64,000 bases of DNA, from positions 62,890,234 to 62,954,233 of the forward strand of contig OY743174.1 of NCBI GenBank assembly GCA_963555705.1, written 5' to 3'. Origin of the DNA: Ligustrum vulgare. Taxonomy: Eukaryota > Streptophyta > Magnoliopsida > Lamiales > Oleaceae. This document shows, piece by piece, positions 25,083 to 37,136 of the stretch (positions within the stretch are counted from its first letter, which is position 1; every line of letters starts with the position of its first letter). The notes beneath the pieces were generated by a model. That model was not told the origin of the DNA, made no database searches, and was given only the letters and a program-made list of their open reading frames with translations. The position numbers and the translations under genes were made by a program.

Positions 25083-25930
25083 AGGTATACATTTTTCATG
25101 ATAGGGATGAATTTTATTTTTTCTTTTAAATTATTCTGTAATTATTGGAAGATTCCAAAAGAATAATCCTGCAAATTGACCAAATGGCATACTTACAATT
25201 AATTATGCTAAATTTCAATAAATGAATGCTTTTATTCACTCATAAAGTTGGGTAAGAACCGTGGTATATATATCAATATTAAAAAAGAAAAAAGAAAAAA
25301 GAAAAAAAGAAATCAATTTAAAGTTAAACATTGATACCAAATCCATGAATTAATTTTTTAATTAAAGCATATTATGTCACCAACTAACCAATAAATATGA
25401 GTGGGTTGAGGGACCATCTTAAACAAACAAGCTTTACACTATGCTCTTTTAAATTCAATTTCCCAATTCCCACAAAATTATTTCAAATTTCTAAGCACAG
25501 AATTATTTGCTAGATTGATTTTACTTTTAAAAAAATAAATTATATAAAATCTATGAAAATAATACAACCTTGACTCCCCTTATGTACACTTTTTGAAAGT
25601 AAGTCTTAAGAAAACGTAATTTATTGAGAAAGCAAAGTTGCCAGATAAGATGAATTAAAATGAGTAATTGGCGATGAGTAACACCTTAGGTGACAATTGA
25701 TTCCAGTTTATTATCCAATTTAAATGCTATGCATTTGTATTTATTGCACAATAAAATGATGGGTCTCTTGTTACCAAACAACATTTGTCACTCTCAAAAT
25801 AAATCGAGTAAATTGAAGGTTCCTTGACCTTAATCAAGATTTTAGTACCTCAATAGAATAAAAAGGATGAATATGGAATTTATTCCACCTCGTGTCCAAA
25901 CTCTAGAAGGATAGAGTAATACTATTTATC

Positions 25931-25956
25931 TCAAGTAGAGATTGATCTCTACTTGA
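25931..25956. repeat. Perfect 12-bp inverted repeat
   Basis: TCAAGTAGAGAT-TG-ATCTCTACTTGA. A related sequence occurs inverted in ALA1 intron 4 near 33320-33370, so it is probably part of a dispersed element. Confidence 0.6.
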
Positions 25957-26324
25957 TTTGGTAAACATTGATTAGAGAATGAGGAGGTGATTATGTGAAC
26001 GTGCACAAGGCACCTCCTTATTTTTCAATGAAAAGATGCCAACTGGATAGAGATCAATTTCAATGCTGAAATAATTAGCATTATTCAGAAGGATAAGGCG
26101 ATTATTTAATGTTTAATAATAGAAAATAAAGGGGGAAAAAAAAGGTGTCAAGTTGCAAACTGCAAAGGCGTGATGATTGAATTCGTTAGATTGCTTCTAG
26201 AACAACAACCAATTCAAAGAAGAACAACTACCAGAAGACAGACTTTTCATACGTTTTCATTAATGAATATTTTAATCCAATATTAATTCTCACTAATCTA
26301 ATGGAATTTCTAATAAAATTCTTT

Positions 26325-26342
26325 GGGGGGGGGGGGGGGGGG
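26325..26342 (+). repeat. G18 homopolymer upstream of ALA1
   Basis: Eighteen consecutive G about 700 bp before the start codon. Such a run can form a G-quadruplex, and its exact length is prone to sequencing error. Confidence 0.85.
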
Positions 26343-26883
26343 TGTGCGTGTTATGGCCACCCTTTGCGACTCTTCTTACATTATTTATTTTTCTTCCCAA
26401 TTTCTTGCAATCTTCACAGTTCACCCCCCTCATCTTTCTCTCCATTCAATTACGCAATTTGCCTTTGACCTTTGAATTTTTCTCTTATTTCCTGAATTAT
26501 ATATTATGAAAATGGTGATGATTTTGAGAGATTTCAATTCACATCAGCCAACATTAAACGCCACCCACCATGAAATAGTACCCTTTCATCTTTTTAGAAA
26601 TCCTTTGATGTTGTACATTTATACCACCCCATTTTATACTGTAGCTTAGACTAGCAGTATTTGCTTTTCTGCTTCTTTATTCTTTGTGTTGTTGAATCAT
26701 CCGTATTTATTACTGGGTAGCTTTTCGAACTCAGTGCAGAGCAGAAGATAATTTATAACTGCACAGAGATTACTGGTTGTTTTGTTTCTCAGTACGACTT
26801 GTTAGTATTGTGCTTTTGTTTAGTTGTGACGATTTTTGGTGATTTCCGAGTTCTGGTGATTTTCTGGGAAAAGAAAAAATCCC

Positions 26884-27084
26884 ATGTATTTCTTGATTTT
26901 CAATTGTGAAATGCTTTAAGGTTCGTGGATCATGTCCCAACAGCGCACTCTATTGATTCCTTCACCACGAACCCAGGTAAAGAGAACTACCATATAACAT
27001 ACCCCCGTTTTGTTAAATTCTATTTCCCGAGCCTTTTTCTAGGATGGATTCAAATTCAAATACAAATTTGAATTCCCAGCTTGA
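26884..27084 (+). promoter_or_regulatory. ALA1 leader with two upstream ORFs and a probable 5'-UTR intron
   Basis: uORF1 (26884-26919) encodes 11 residues. A second upstream ATG at 26932 reads 15 codons to CAG followed by GTAAAG at 26977. A matching acceptor (TTTTTCTAG) ends at 27042, two bases before the main ATG. If the 66-bp intron is spliced, uORF2 continues out of frame across the main start and ends at TGA 27082-27084. If it is retained, uORF2 ends inside the intron. Either form would be expected to lower translation of the main frame. No transcript evidence is available here. Confidence 0.4.
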
Positions 27085-30000
27085 AAATGAAAATTCTCCA
27101 CTTCCGGATTTTATCCGAAACACCTCATCCCAGCGAAGTACTGCGTCAATAAAGTCGATTTATTCAAAGACCTCTAGTGGGCATTCTGTTAGGGAGGTTA
27201 GCTTTGAGCTGGGATCAAAGCCTTCGGTGAGGCACGGGTCGAGGGGTGCTGATTCCGAAAGGTTTAGCTCCTCATATAAAGAGATTAACGATCAAGATGC
27301 AAGGTTGGTTTATGTCAATGATCCTGAGAAAACAAATGAGAAATTTGAATTTGCGAGGAACTCGATCAGGACTGGGAAATATACAATCTTCACTTTCTTG
27401 CCCCGCAATTTGTTCGAGCAGTTCCATAGAGTTGCCTACATATACTTTCTCGTCATTGCTATACTCAATCAGCTACCCCTGCTGGCTGTTTTTGGTCGTG
27501 AAGCTTCAATTATGCCGTTAGCCTTTGTGTTATTAGTTACAGCAGTTAAAGATGCGTATGAGGACTATAGAAGGCACCGTTCGGACAAGATTGAGAACAA
27601 CCGATTGGCGTCGGTTTTGGTAAATGATCAGTTTCAACAGAAGAAATGGAAAGATATACGTGTTGGGGAGATCATTAAAGTTTCTGCAAATGAAACTCTT
27701 CCCTGTGACATGGTGCTCCTGTCCACGAGTGACACAACTGGGGTTGCTTATATCCAGACGACTAATTTGGATGGAGAATCGAATTTGAAGACTCGATATG
27801 CAAAGCAGGAGACGCAAATGAAAAATCTGGAGAAGGAAAACATAACTGGGTTGATCAAGTGTGAGAAACCCAATAGGAACATTTATGGTTTCCAGGCAAA
27901 CATGGAAATCGATGGAAAGCGAGTTTCTCTCGGGCCTTCGAACATAATCCTTCGCGGTTGTGAGCTTAAGAACACTAATTGGGCACTAGGGGTTGCTGTT
28001 TATGCCGGTCGAGAGACGAAAGCGATGCTCAACAACTCTGGAGCTCCATCCAAACGAAGCCGTCTTGAGACAAAGATGAACCGAGAGATTATTTACCTCT
28101 CTACATTTCTTGTCGTATTGTGTACTATTATATCCGTTTGTCATGGTGTTTGGTTGAGGCGCCACAAGGACGATTTGGTTCTGATGCAGTTTTACAGGAA
28201 AAAGAACTATTCGGAACCTGAAGTTGAGGACTATAATTATTATGGTTGGGGTATGGAGGTTTTCTTTGTATTCCTCATGTCGGTTATTGTGTTCCAGATC
28301 ATGATTCCCATATCATTGTACATATCCATGGAACTTGTTCGTGTTGGTCAGGCTTTCTTTATGATCAGAGATAATAGGATGTTCGATGAAGTCTCCAAGT
28401 CAAGATTTCAATGTAGGGCTTTGAATATAAATGAAGACTTGGGTCAGATAAAATACGTTTTCTCTGATAAAACTGGTACACTGACTGAGAACAAGATGGA
28501 ATTTCAATGTGCAAGCATAGGAGGCGTTGACTACAGCGGTGGGAAGGCCATGGCTGAAGATGGACAGACCGGGAACTCTGCAAGAGGTACTATAACTTCT
28601 CTCACTCAACGTGTCTTTGCTGTTCCATTTTCTTTATCTCCTGCAAACGGTTTTCATTCTAGGCCCTTGTTTGGTATAGATGATAAAAGTTGATGAGGCA
28701 TGTGATTGAAAAGTTGTAGGTCCCATAAAATGTGTGGTTAAAATTAATGGTTGACTTTGACTTTAGATTAAATATCAGATTTTAATCAAAACCAGATAGG
28801 AGCTAAACATATTGTTTATGTCTGCCATTTTTGTTATCAGTTGACGGGCAGGTTTTCGAACCAAAGATGAGGGTAAAGGTGGATCCGGAGCTTCTCAGTT
28901 TATCAAAACAAAAGCACACAAACGAAGGCAGACACATTAACGATTTTTTCATAGCATTGGCCACTTGCAACACAATTGTGCCTCTGACTGTGGAGACATC
29001 TGATCCTGCTCTGAAGTTGATAGATTATCAGGGGGAGTCTCCAGATGAACAGGCATTGGTCTATGCAGCTGCAGCTTATGGTTATATGCTTATTGAACGA
29101 ACTTCAGGTCATATAGTTATTGACATTCAAGGGGAAAGGCAAAGGTAACTTGAAGCTTCTTTGTTCATACTTCTCGAGCTCAATATTTTACTTCGCAATC
29201 CCTGTAAGAGCAGCTATTTAGACCATCAGTTATACAATTGGAACATTTCTACAAAATTGGTTCATAATATTACACTAGAAAAGTCACATTCATGAAAAGA
29301 TAGGTGTTGTTAAGAAGTATACATTTCCATTTTTGCAAGAGGATTATGGAGATTTAGTTGTTTCTTCCATTGATGATGGCTTGTCGAGGTCATTTGTTAA
29401 TAATGGTGGTCTAAATAAAGAATGTAATGTTTTCAAAGTAAATTATGTGGTTGAAAAGTGGTTTTGAAAAATGTGTGTGGTTAAAAAGTAGTTTGGGAAA
29501 ATGTGTTATTTATAAACAAGTTTATCTAACGGATTATAATTTATTGCATTTGTCAATTTTTCTTTTGTTTATCCTTACTTCTGCCCTTGATATTTAAAGT
29601 CATACACATAAATGGTCTCTCCAGGTACAATGTTTTGGGTTTGCATGAGTTCGATAGTGACCGGAAGAGGATGTCAGTCATACTCGGGTGTCCGGACAAT
29701 ACATTTAAGGTATTTGTAAAAGGTGCAGATTCAACCATGTTTAATGTGATTGATCGGTCCTTGAACTCGAACATTGTAGAGGCAACTGAAGATCACCTTC
29801 ACTCATATTCCTCAAAGGGTTTGAGAACACTCGTTGTTGGAATGCGGGACTTGAATGCATCTGAATTTCAACAGTGGCAATCATCTTATGAGAGAGCAAG
29901 CACTGCCATGATGGGGAGGGCGGCCTTACTCCGTAAGGTTGCTTACAACATAGAAAGCTCTCTTAGCATATTAGGTGCGTCTGCAATTGAAGATAAATTG

Positions 30001-33000
30001 CAACAAGGAGTCCCAGAAGCAATCGAGTCCTTGAGAAATGCCGGTATCAAAGTCTGGGTTTTGACTGGGGACAAGCAAGAAACGGCTATTTCAATTGGCT
30101 ACTCCTCTAAGCTCTTAACAAGTGAGATGACGCAGATTGTAGTAAACAACAACTCTAAGGAGTCGTGCAAGAAAAGCCTAGGAGATGCTTTGACGATGTT
30201 TCAGACGCCTACAAGACGAAGTTCTGGAGCTGGAACGACAGAATTTGCGTTGATTATCGATGGAACAAGTCTTGTTCATATTCTTGACAGTGAACTTGAG
30301 GAACAGGTTAATGTTGTGTCTACTGTACTCATTCTCTCTTTCATATCTGAGTTACAGTCTATTGACATTAAACTCGTCCCTGTTGATCAAATTTCAGCTC
30401 TTTGAAGTAGCCAGCAAATGTACTGTGGTATTGTGTTGTCGAGTTGCTCCATTGCAAAAGGCTGGAATTGTTGCCCTGATAAAAAACAGAGCTAACGAAA
30501 TGACCCTTGCTATTGGTGATGGTAAGAATCATTATCTCTGTATGTTTATCATGATTAGAGATGTATCTTTACCCAGTTGACACATCTATCTATATATAAA
30601 AACAAAGTAGTCATCATCAAAAATACACACACTTTCCCTCCAAAGATTATTTGCTAAATTTGAAAAGTTTTTGCCAAAAAACAAAAGAATTAAAAATAAT
30701 AAAAATTAAAGTGCAATGGAAATTGGAACCATTTCAAAATTTAATGGTTGAACAATCCAAACTCTAAACTGTAATTATTGCAAATTTTAATTACACTTTT
30801 AAGTATTACATGTATTTGTTCCCCCCAAAAAAAAAAAAAAAATGTTTTGAGTATTGTTAAATTATATATAAAATAATTGTCATTAAATTTCTTTTTAAAA
30901 AAAAAAAAAAGAATGTGATGTTTTCGAGATAAAAATTAGTAGTTGAAATGTGGAGAGAAAGATAAGTGTGATAAAAAAAGTTTAAAAATGTGTTTTTAAA
31001 AAACATTTTTGTTAAACAGAAATATTTCGTTCCAATTTCAAAAAATTACAATTTGAATTTATTTATTGTGTTTTTACAATAGGATTATTGATTTTATTAT
31101 AATTATTATTAATCTTATAATAATGTATCATAATTTTTTTTTTGTTTTTTGGTGAAAAAGGTGAAAAACTAACATCGAAAGCATCATAAGTCTAATTTAA
31201 AAAATAAATAGATAATTTTCAATTGTTATAAAAAAGTATTCAAAATTGGTTATTTAGAAATTTTGTTAGATTTTTGAAAAAAAAAGATTATTCAAAAACA
31301 GTATGTTTAATCATAGTGTGACTACTTTGGTAGAGTAATATTAAATTTTTTCTAGAGATATAAAATTATATTACAAAATATGTTGAAAAATATTTAAATA
31401 ATTCGAAAATGTTTAGTTTAAAGAACGAAAAATGTTTTAGTTTAAAGAACTTAAGAACATTCCTCAATCCTTATATTGTGTATTTTTTTTTATAAGTTTT
31501 CCAATTAAATTATATAAAAAAAGATTAAATGACTAATTCAGAAATTAAATGACTAATTCAGAAATTTTCTTTTAAATAAAATAATTTCATACTTGATTGA
31601 ATATAATTTTTTTTTTCAGATCGAATAATATCATACTTGATTAAATACTTTTTTTTTTTCAAATACAACGTTCATTTATATTATTCTTGATTTTTTTTTT
31701 TACAATGATTATGTTTTAATTTGAGAGTAAACAGAAAATATAACCTATATAAAATTGTCTCAAAAATCAAACGTATAAAATAATTTAACATACATTGTCT
31801 ATAACAACAATATTATTTAATTTCAAAATTACCAATTCATAACAAATATAGATTTATGGTTTGTTACTTTTAGGGCTATCCACATAATTACACTACTTTT
31901 AGGGATCAAATTGAATTTTACTTGAATTTTATAAAAATTAAAAATTACTTATAATAAAATCTTAAAAACTGAAAAATACTTCATAATCACGTGAAGTAAC
32001 ACAATCTGATAATTTTGATACTTCTCAAATATGTTAGTATCACAGTATGATACCTACGATACTTTTCAATTTTTTTAATAACAATGAAGTATTTTTCAAA
32101 ATTTTTTGTTTGGATAGTAAAAATTAGTTTTATTATCTAAAGTAAGTAATCTGTACAATTTTTCCTTAATGTTATTTATTAGAAGAAAAAAGTCCAACAA
32201 ACAAATAAACAATAAATAAAAAGAAATTCAAAAAGATTTTTTTTTTTAAAAAAAATCCTATAAAGATTAGGATTTCCTAATTTTGATTAGTTTTGTACAT
32301 GTTACATTTCAAATTTTGATCGGTTTTGTCTTTTTAAAAATTTTGAATTCGATAATATTTTTTATTAAAATGTTATTGTATTATGTTTTTATTTTTCATG
32401 ATTGTATAATTAACATATTTTCATAAATTTTGATCGAAATTAATATCACAAACATATTCCCGTGCATCGCACGGGTGAAAATACTAGTTCTTATTAGAAA
32501 CGGAGAAGATGACTTGTATATGCACATGAACACCTCTTAATTTTTCAATGAATATGTGCCAATTGGAGAAGAGATTGTTGGAAAATTGAACTACTAATAG
32601 AATTTCCAACACAAGTAACAACGCTAAATATTTTCCCCAAACTCCATGTGATTAAAATAGGAATTCAACCACCTCAAACAAGACAATCCAAACAATAGAA
32701 TATCGAAATTATAAATAGCAATGCAATAACACCAATAATTATTTAACGTTGTAAAAATCCTCCGCTGAGGAGGAAAAATCGACGGAGGAAACCGACAATT
32801 CCACTATTATCAAATAATAGGAATACAATATTTTCTTCCCTAGATTTTGGGCAAAAATCTAGGGGTAACCCAATACACACCTTCAAGATACAATCTTGGC
32901 AACCACAATATACATCATCTATCCAACAACAAAATAATGGAGAAAAAATAGCACCTAAACTATTCTAAGATAATACTTAGAGAAACCCAACATTGAAGAA

Positions 33001-34842
33001 GAAGAACCCATTTAATAATCAACACTTTCTTCCCCAAATAAAACTAGAAAAAGGTACCTCATTTTTCTTTCATTGTTGATGCATTCTTGTGTCTAATTTT
33101 CAACTGAAATGAAGAAGACCCAGCACTGCCTTCCTACAGCCTCCATTTCATAAAAATGAATGTCTCCAGTCCAGCAAAGAAAAGTCAATCCCTCTTTCAT
33201 TAGGTTAGGCACTTAGGTTATTTTTAATTGCTAGTATGGTCCTCAAGCTTAAATCAAATAAGGATCCAAGTAATTATTAAATGGGATGAACCCAAAACAT
33301 TAAAATTAAATGTTTAAGTCTAATAGAGATCTATCTCCACTAATGGTAAATAGCATTACTCTTATAGAAGGATACGTTCGAAAAAGGGAATAATGAGCTA
33401 CTAAAGCGTATATCATTTGGCTATGCTTTCAGGTAACTAAAGATTTTTTATTTTTTTAGGCGCAAATGATGTTTCAATGATCCAGATGGCTGATGTTGGT
33501 ATTGGCATCAGTGGACAAGAGGGTAGGCAAGCTGTCATGGCATCAGATTTCGCAATGGGTCAATTTAGATTTTTGGTCCCATTATTGTTGGTACACGGAC
33601 ATTGGAATTATCAGCGAATGAGTTACATGATATTGTACAACTTCTACAGGAATGTGGTTTTGGTTCTTGTATTATTTTGGTGAGTATGCTTTCAGTGTAA
33701 ATTACAATATTAGTTTTCGTTCTGGTATTATTTTGGCTATTTAACTAACTTGCAAGATTCTTCATAGGTATGCTCTCTTTACGAGTTTCACTTTGACAAC
33801 TGCAATCACGGATTGGAGTAGCGTGTTGTATTCCGTGATCTACACGTCGTTGCCTACCATAGTTGTTGGGATTCTTGACAAGGATTTAAGTAGAATGACT
33901 TTGCTGAGGTATCCACAACTTTATGGGACGGGACAAAGGCAAGAAAGTTACAATGGAAAATTATTCTGGGTAATGATTATGGACACATTGTGGCAAAGCA
34001 TAGCGGCCTTCTTTGCACCTCTGCTCGCATATTGGGGAAGCAATATTGATGGTTCGAGCCTCGGAGATATTTGGACGATTGCAGTGGTAATTTTGGTTAA
34101 TTTACATTTGTCCATGGACGTCATTCGCTGGTATTGGATAACTCATGCAGCTGTCTGGGGTTCAATCGTTGCTACTTTCATTTGTGTCATGGTTATTGAT
34201 GCTCTTCCTTTCCTACCTGGTTACTGGTAAGGTTTCTCTTCCTAGTGCTATGATTCTTGTAGTATACATGCATATACCGTAGGTTCTCGTGTGCAAATTT
34301 TACGCCGGGAAGTTGGTGTGTCCATACGGGAAAATTATTAGTTTCATAGTCTAGTTAATTCGAGCCTAAGGCCCTGTTTGGTAATGGAAGTTTTTTCCCC
34401 CAAATTTTTCATCAGACTCATTTTCAACTACACATTTCTATGTATCCATCAATTTTCAACTTTACATTCTCTCAAAACCATTTTTTTCATTACCGAACAT
34501 GCTCTAATTGATGAAAAAACTAAAAAAGCATTTCATTTCTTGTGAACATTGCTGCTACTCTTTGGATTTTTCTACTATGGGAGGTGTAAACGCTAGACAT
34601 AATCTATTTTGTGCATTTGCAGGGCCTTCTTTCATATTGCTGGAACAAAATTGTTCTGGGCGTGCTTGCTTAGCATCACTATAGCAGCATTGGTTCCTCG
34701 TTTTGTTGTAAAAATTTCCATTCAGTATTTCAGACCTGACGACATTCAGATTGCAAGAGAGGCAGAGAAAGTCGAAAATTCAAGGGAGTCTCAAGATGCA
34801 GAGGTCGAGATGAACATAGTTTCCGATCGTCCACGGAGATAA
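27044..34842 (+). CDS. ALA1: P4-type ATPase, phospholipid-transporting ATPase 1-like flippase
   Basis: Coding exons: 27044-28586, 28841-29144, 29625-30306, 30398-30521, 33460-33679, 33768-34226, 34623-34842. All junctions are GT/AG and phases agree, giving 1183 residues (Arabidopsis ALA1 is about 1160). P4-ATPases move phospholipids from the outer to the inner leaflet, normally with an ALIS/CDC50 beta subunit. Seen in the sequence: the actuator DGES near residue 243, the TM4 motif [11 protein letters not shown] in place of ion-pump ligands, the phosphorylated Asp in DKTGTLT (residue 475), KGAD, TGDKQET, the hinge [16 protein letters not shown] spanning exons 4 and 5, and about ten membrane segments. 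The start at 27044 gives an ALA1-like N-terminus ([12 protein letters not shown]). Small elements sit in introns 2 and 6, and intron 4 is enlarged to 2.9 kb by a Helitron. No disabling change is seen. Confidence 0.95.
29395..29530. repeat. MITE-like sequence in ALA1 intron 2
   Basis: It carries ATGTGGTTGAAAAGTGGTTTTGAAAA and GTGTGGTTAAAAAGTAGTTT, the inner motif of the small TIR elements in this window. The ends are degenerate. Confidence 0.3.
30589..32487 (+). mobile_element. Non-autonomous Helitron D in ALA1 intron 4
   Basis: The 5' end TCTATATATAAAAACAAAGTAG begins at 30589 after host A (an equivalent start at 30585 is possible). The 3' end has a perfect hairpin CCCGTGC ATC GCACGGG (32459-32475), spacer TGAAAATA and CTAG (32484-32487) before host T. 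About 1.9 kb, AT-rich, no Rep/helicase. It lies in the sense orientation of ALA1, wholly inside the intron. A MITE-like stretch is inside at about 30910-31020. Confidence 0.75.
32488..33459. repeat. Dispersed repeat sequence in the rest of ALA1 intron 4
   Basis: It contains a palindromic TGTTGGAAA...TTTCCAACA block (32567-32602) and LTR-like text (CCTCCGCTGAGGAGGAAAAATC near 32760). Parts near 32500-32560 and, inverted, 33300-33370 resemble the ALA1 upstream region at 25900-26060. No complete element could be bounded. Confidence 0.35.
34367..34507. mobile_element. MITE family 2 in ALA1 intron 6
   Basis: The left end TAAGGCCCTGTTTGGTAATGG and right end CATTACCGAACATGCTCTAA are inverted repeats. 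The interior has TCATTTTCAACTACACATTTC and CTTTACATTCTCTCAAAACC. 141 bp. Confidence 0.65.
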
Positions 34843-35180
34843 CTAGTTTGTTAGTTTTATTGTCAACCATTTTGGTATTTTTTTTTTTTCACTGCATTTG
34901 TAAAATGTGTCCCATTCTTTATACAAAACTACAAAACTTCAGCTTTCAAGGTTGTTTTTGTTTACTAGGATACAAAGTTTTAAATCTGAGGTTCTACTAT
35001 ATAGCGGCTATAATTGTAAATTATTTATGTCTTCAACGGGGAAATTTGATAATATATATGAGCTTTCACCAATTCTTTGTACCATGTTTTCCTTATGTTC
35101 GTTTAGGAGAACTTTTGAAAAGTCAAAAGCTGTTTTTAAGATTAAGAAATTGATTTTAAACATATTTGTATAATTTTTGA

Positions 35181-35328
35181 CTCCGTTTGACTAAATAAAA
35201 GAGCTTTTAGAGGAGTTGTCCTAACGGATCTTTTCATATAAGCTCTTCTATAAAATGCAGAAGTTTGAAAAAACATATTTTATAAACCAATTATTTGGTT
35301 TTACGGAACAGAGGCTAAATTGTGCTCA
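35181..35328. mobile_element. MITE-like element
   Basis: The left end ACTCCGTTTGACTAAA and right end TTTTACGGAACAGAGGCT are imperfect inverted repeats of the family-2 type. Confidence 0.35.
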
Positions 35329-35502
35329 AATTTTACTGAAAATGCTCCAAGCGCTAACACATTACACTCACTTGTGATATATTTGATGTAATGATGTTAA
35401 ATAACCAATCCTTAAAAGTGTTCCAGGATGTATAACAAGTTTTTCATTTCTATTTTATATTTTAGTGATAATTTTTGCACGTGGAACAATGTTTTTTGTC
35501 AG

Positions 35503-35669
35503 AGATATTTGTACCCATTATTTCAAAACTTATTTTCAACCATACATTCTATCAATAAAATAATTTACACATAAAAATAAAAGTACTCCCTACTTTTTAA
35601 TCACAAATTCTCCACAAATTTACTATTACAAACCTCATTATTGTAAATATGGGTCTCAAATAGGGGCTT
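35503..35669. mobile_element. MITE family 1, short copy
   Basis: It has the same interior as 14201-14385 (CTTATTTTCAACCATACATTC, AATAAAATAATTTACACATAA, AATCACAAATTCTCC) and right end ATGGGTCTCAAATAGGGGCTTA. The left end is shortened to GTACCCATTATTTC. Confidence 0.55.
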
Positions 35670-36416
35670 ATATATTTCATTCGGCTTTGATTGGGCACTA
35701 ATGAATGTTATGATATCTGAAGCATTTAGATTTACTTTTCAGATTGTTTAAAGAACACCAGGCCATGAACAGGTAGTTTGGGGGCTAACTGGGGCATTAA
35801 AGTTGGAATAGAAAAGATCCCTTTTGAATTTTGCACATACTTTTTAAGAACCTAAAAAGCTACCTACATGATGGATGGATTTATTTGGTTTTAAATTTTA
35901 GGAATCAAATGCTTTTGGCAATCTTTCTTTTCTAGTGTTACAATGATTAATGTAATCTGTTTTTTGTCATGGTTTTGATAAGCCTGTGCTTACAGAAGAT
36001 ACATCTTTTTACCACATTCTGATATGTATATAATAAATCCATCATATTTTGATATCCGTGCACATGGATGGAATGACCCTATGAAGCTAACTCTGATACA
36101 AGTTCCTGGCAGCTGATTCATATGGTTGATGCTGCAATGTTTCTCATTAATCACTCTAGATGATTGTACACGATATAATCATTGGTAGTCTCGTGCTCTT
36201 TTTTCTCATCTTATGGTTTCACATGGCCATTTCGTTGGACTCCAAATTGTTCAATAAAGTCCTATAGGCTATCAGATCTTACTACCTCCAAGGTTGATAG
36301 CCGAATTGATTTTTCTTCCATTTTTGATGTGGCGAGCCTTCTTGTTGTTTAGCATGCACCACAAATTTATTCTTTAAAATTTGTTATCCAGTTATCTTCA
36401 TTAATGTTGGAATCAG

Positions 36417-36472
36417 GTTCAACCCATTGTTGATGATCATGTACGCAGTAGAGGCAATGCAGCTGTTAAAGA
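36417..36472 (+). pseudogene. HISN8: HISN8 relic exon (N-terminal part of histidinol dehydrogenase)
   Basis: After an AG acceptor the frame reads VQPIVDDHVRSRGNAAVKE. This matches the conserved early segment of plant histidinol dehydrogenase, with one extra His relative to the usual V-R-S-R-G spacing. It is followed by noncoding sequence. The upstream first exon and the several exons that should follow, including the NAD-binding part, are not found before 41575. Confidence 0.6.
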
Positions 36473-37136
36473 GTTGTCGCTTCTTTTACATCTTCATTCT
36501 GAGTTTTAAATTATTTTGTAATGTTTGAGAAGCATGGCAAAACTCTATACTATTTTATTTTAAATTCACAATGAAAATGAATATTGATCAACAGAAGAAG
36601 ATGATAGTGTTTGTAGAAAAGTCCTGAGGAAAAATGTTTGAAGCATTTCAAATTGGGCTAGTCAACGATTTGAATTTGGTTAAGATATTGGTTTTAAGCT
36701 TTGGTGGGTTCAGAGAACTGCACCCACAAACCTTTTGGGTTATTTTTTCATTCTGTTCTGGAATAGGTGTGGGATGTTAATTTGAGGGTGTCTGGTTGTA
36801 AGGAGCGGGATTGGATTTCTGACTCTGGTCATGAAAGCTTGAATAGAAGAAGAGGACAGATTTTGTGATCCAGTTATTAACTTGGGCATCATTCGTTGCA
36901 GTTGCATCAAACCAGGCAACTCTGATACAGCTTCTGTCCATTTATTTTCAAACTTAATTGTCCATCCAGAAAAGGGTGCAAAAGATGTTAATAGGTCGTA
37001 ATTTTATCCTGGTTGTGCAGGGATTGGACCAAGATTCAAAGTTCAAAATATTTTATTTATTTACTGACTTCTGGAGTATAACATACTTTGAAAGAGTTCA
37101 TATGTATCTAGGTATTCCTGGTTTCACCGGATAAGG
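36473..37136. other. No gene seen
   Basis: Relic intron or intergenic DNA between the HISN8 exon fragment and a Copia remnant. No further HISN8 exon was recognised. Confidence 0.4.

Larger units (their letters stand above)
25093..26880. other. Upstream region of ALA1, no gene
   Basis: It contains an A/GAAAAAA-rich run (25270-25310), a 12-bp perfect inverted repeat (25931-25956) and a run of 18 G (26325-26342). 25980-26060 resembles part of ALA1 intron 4 (CACCTC..TTATTTTTCAATGAA.A..TGCCAA), so a dispersed repeat is present in both. The ALA1 promoter must lie in the right part. A TATA-like TTTATACC is seen at about 26619, but I cannot fix the start site. Confidence 0.4.
34843..36416. other. 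ALA1 3' region and intergenic DNA
   Basis: The 3' UTR should lie in about 34843-35200, but no polyadenylation site can be fixed. Two MITE-like elements follow (35181-35328 and 35503-35669). The rest shows no coding frame. Confidence 0.45.
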
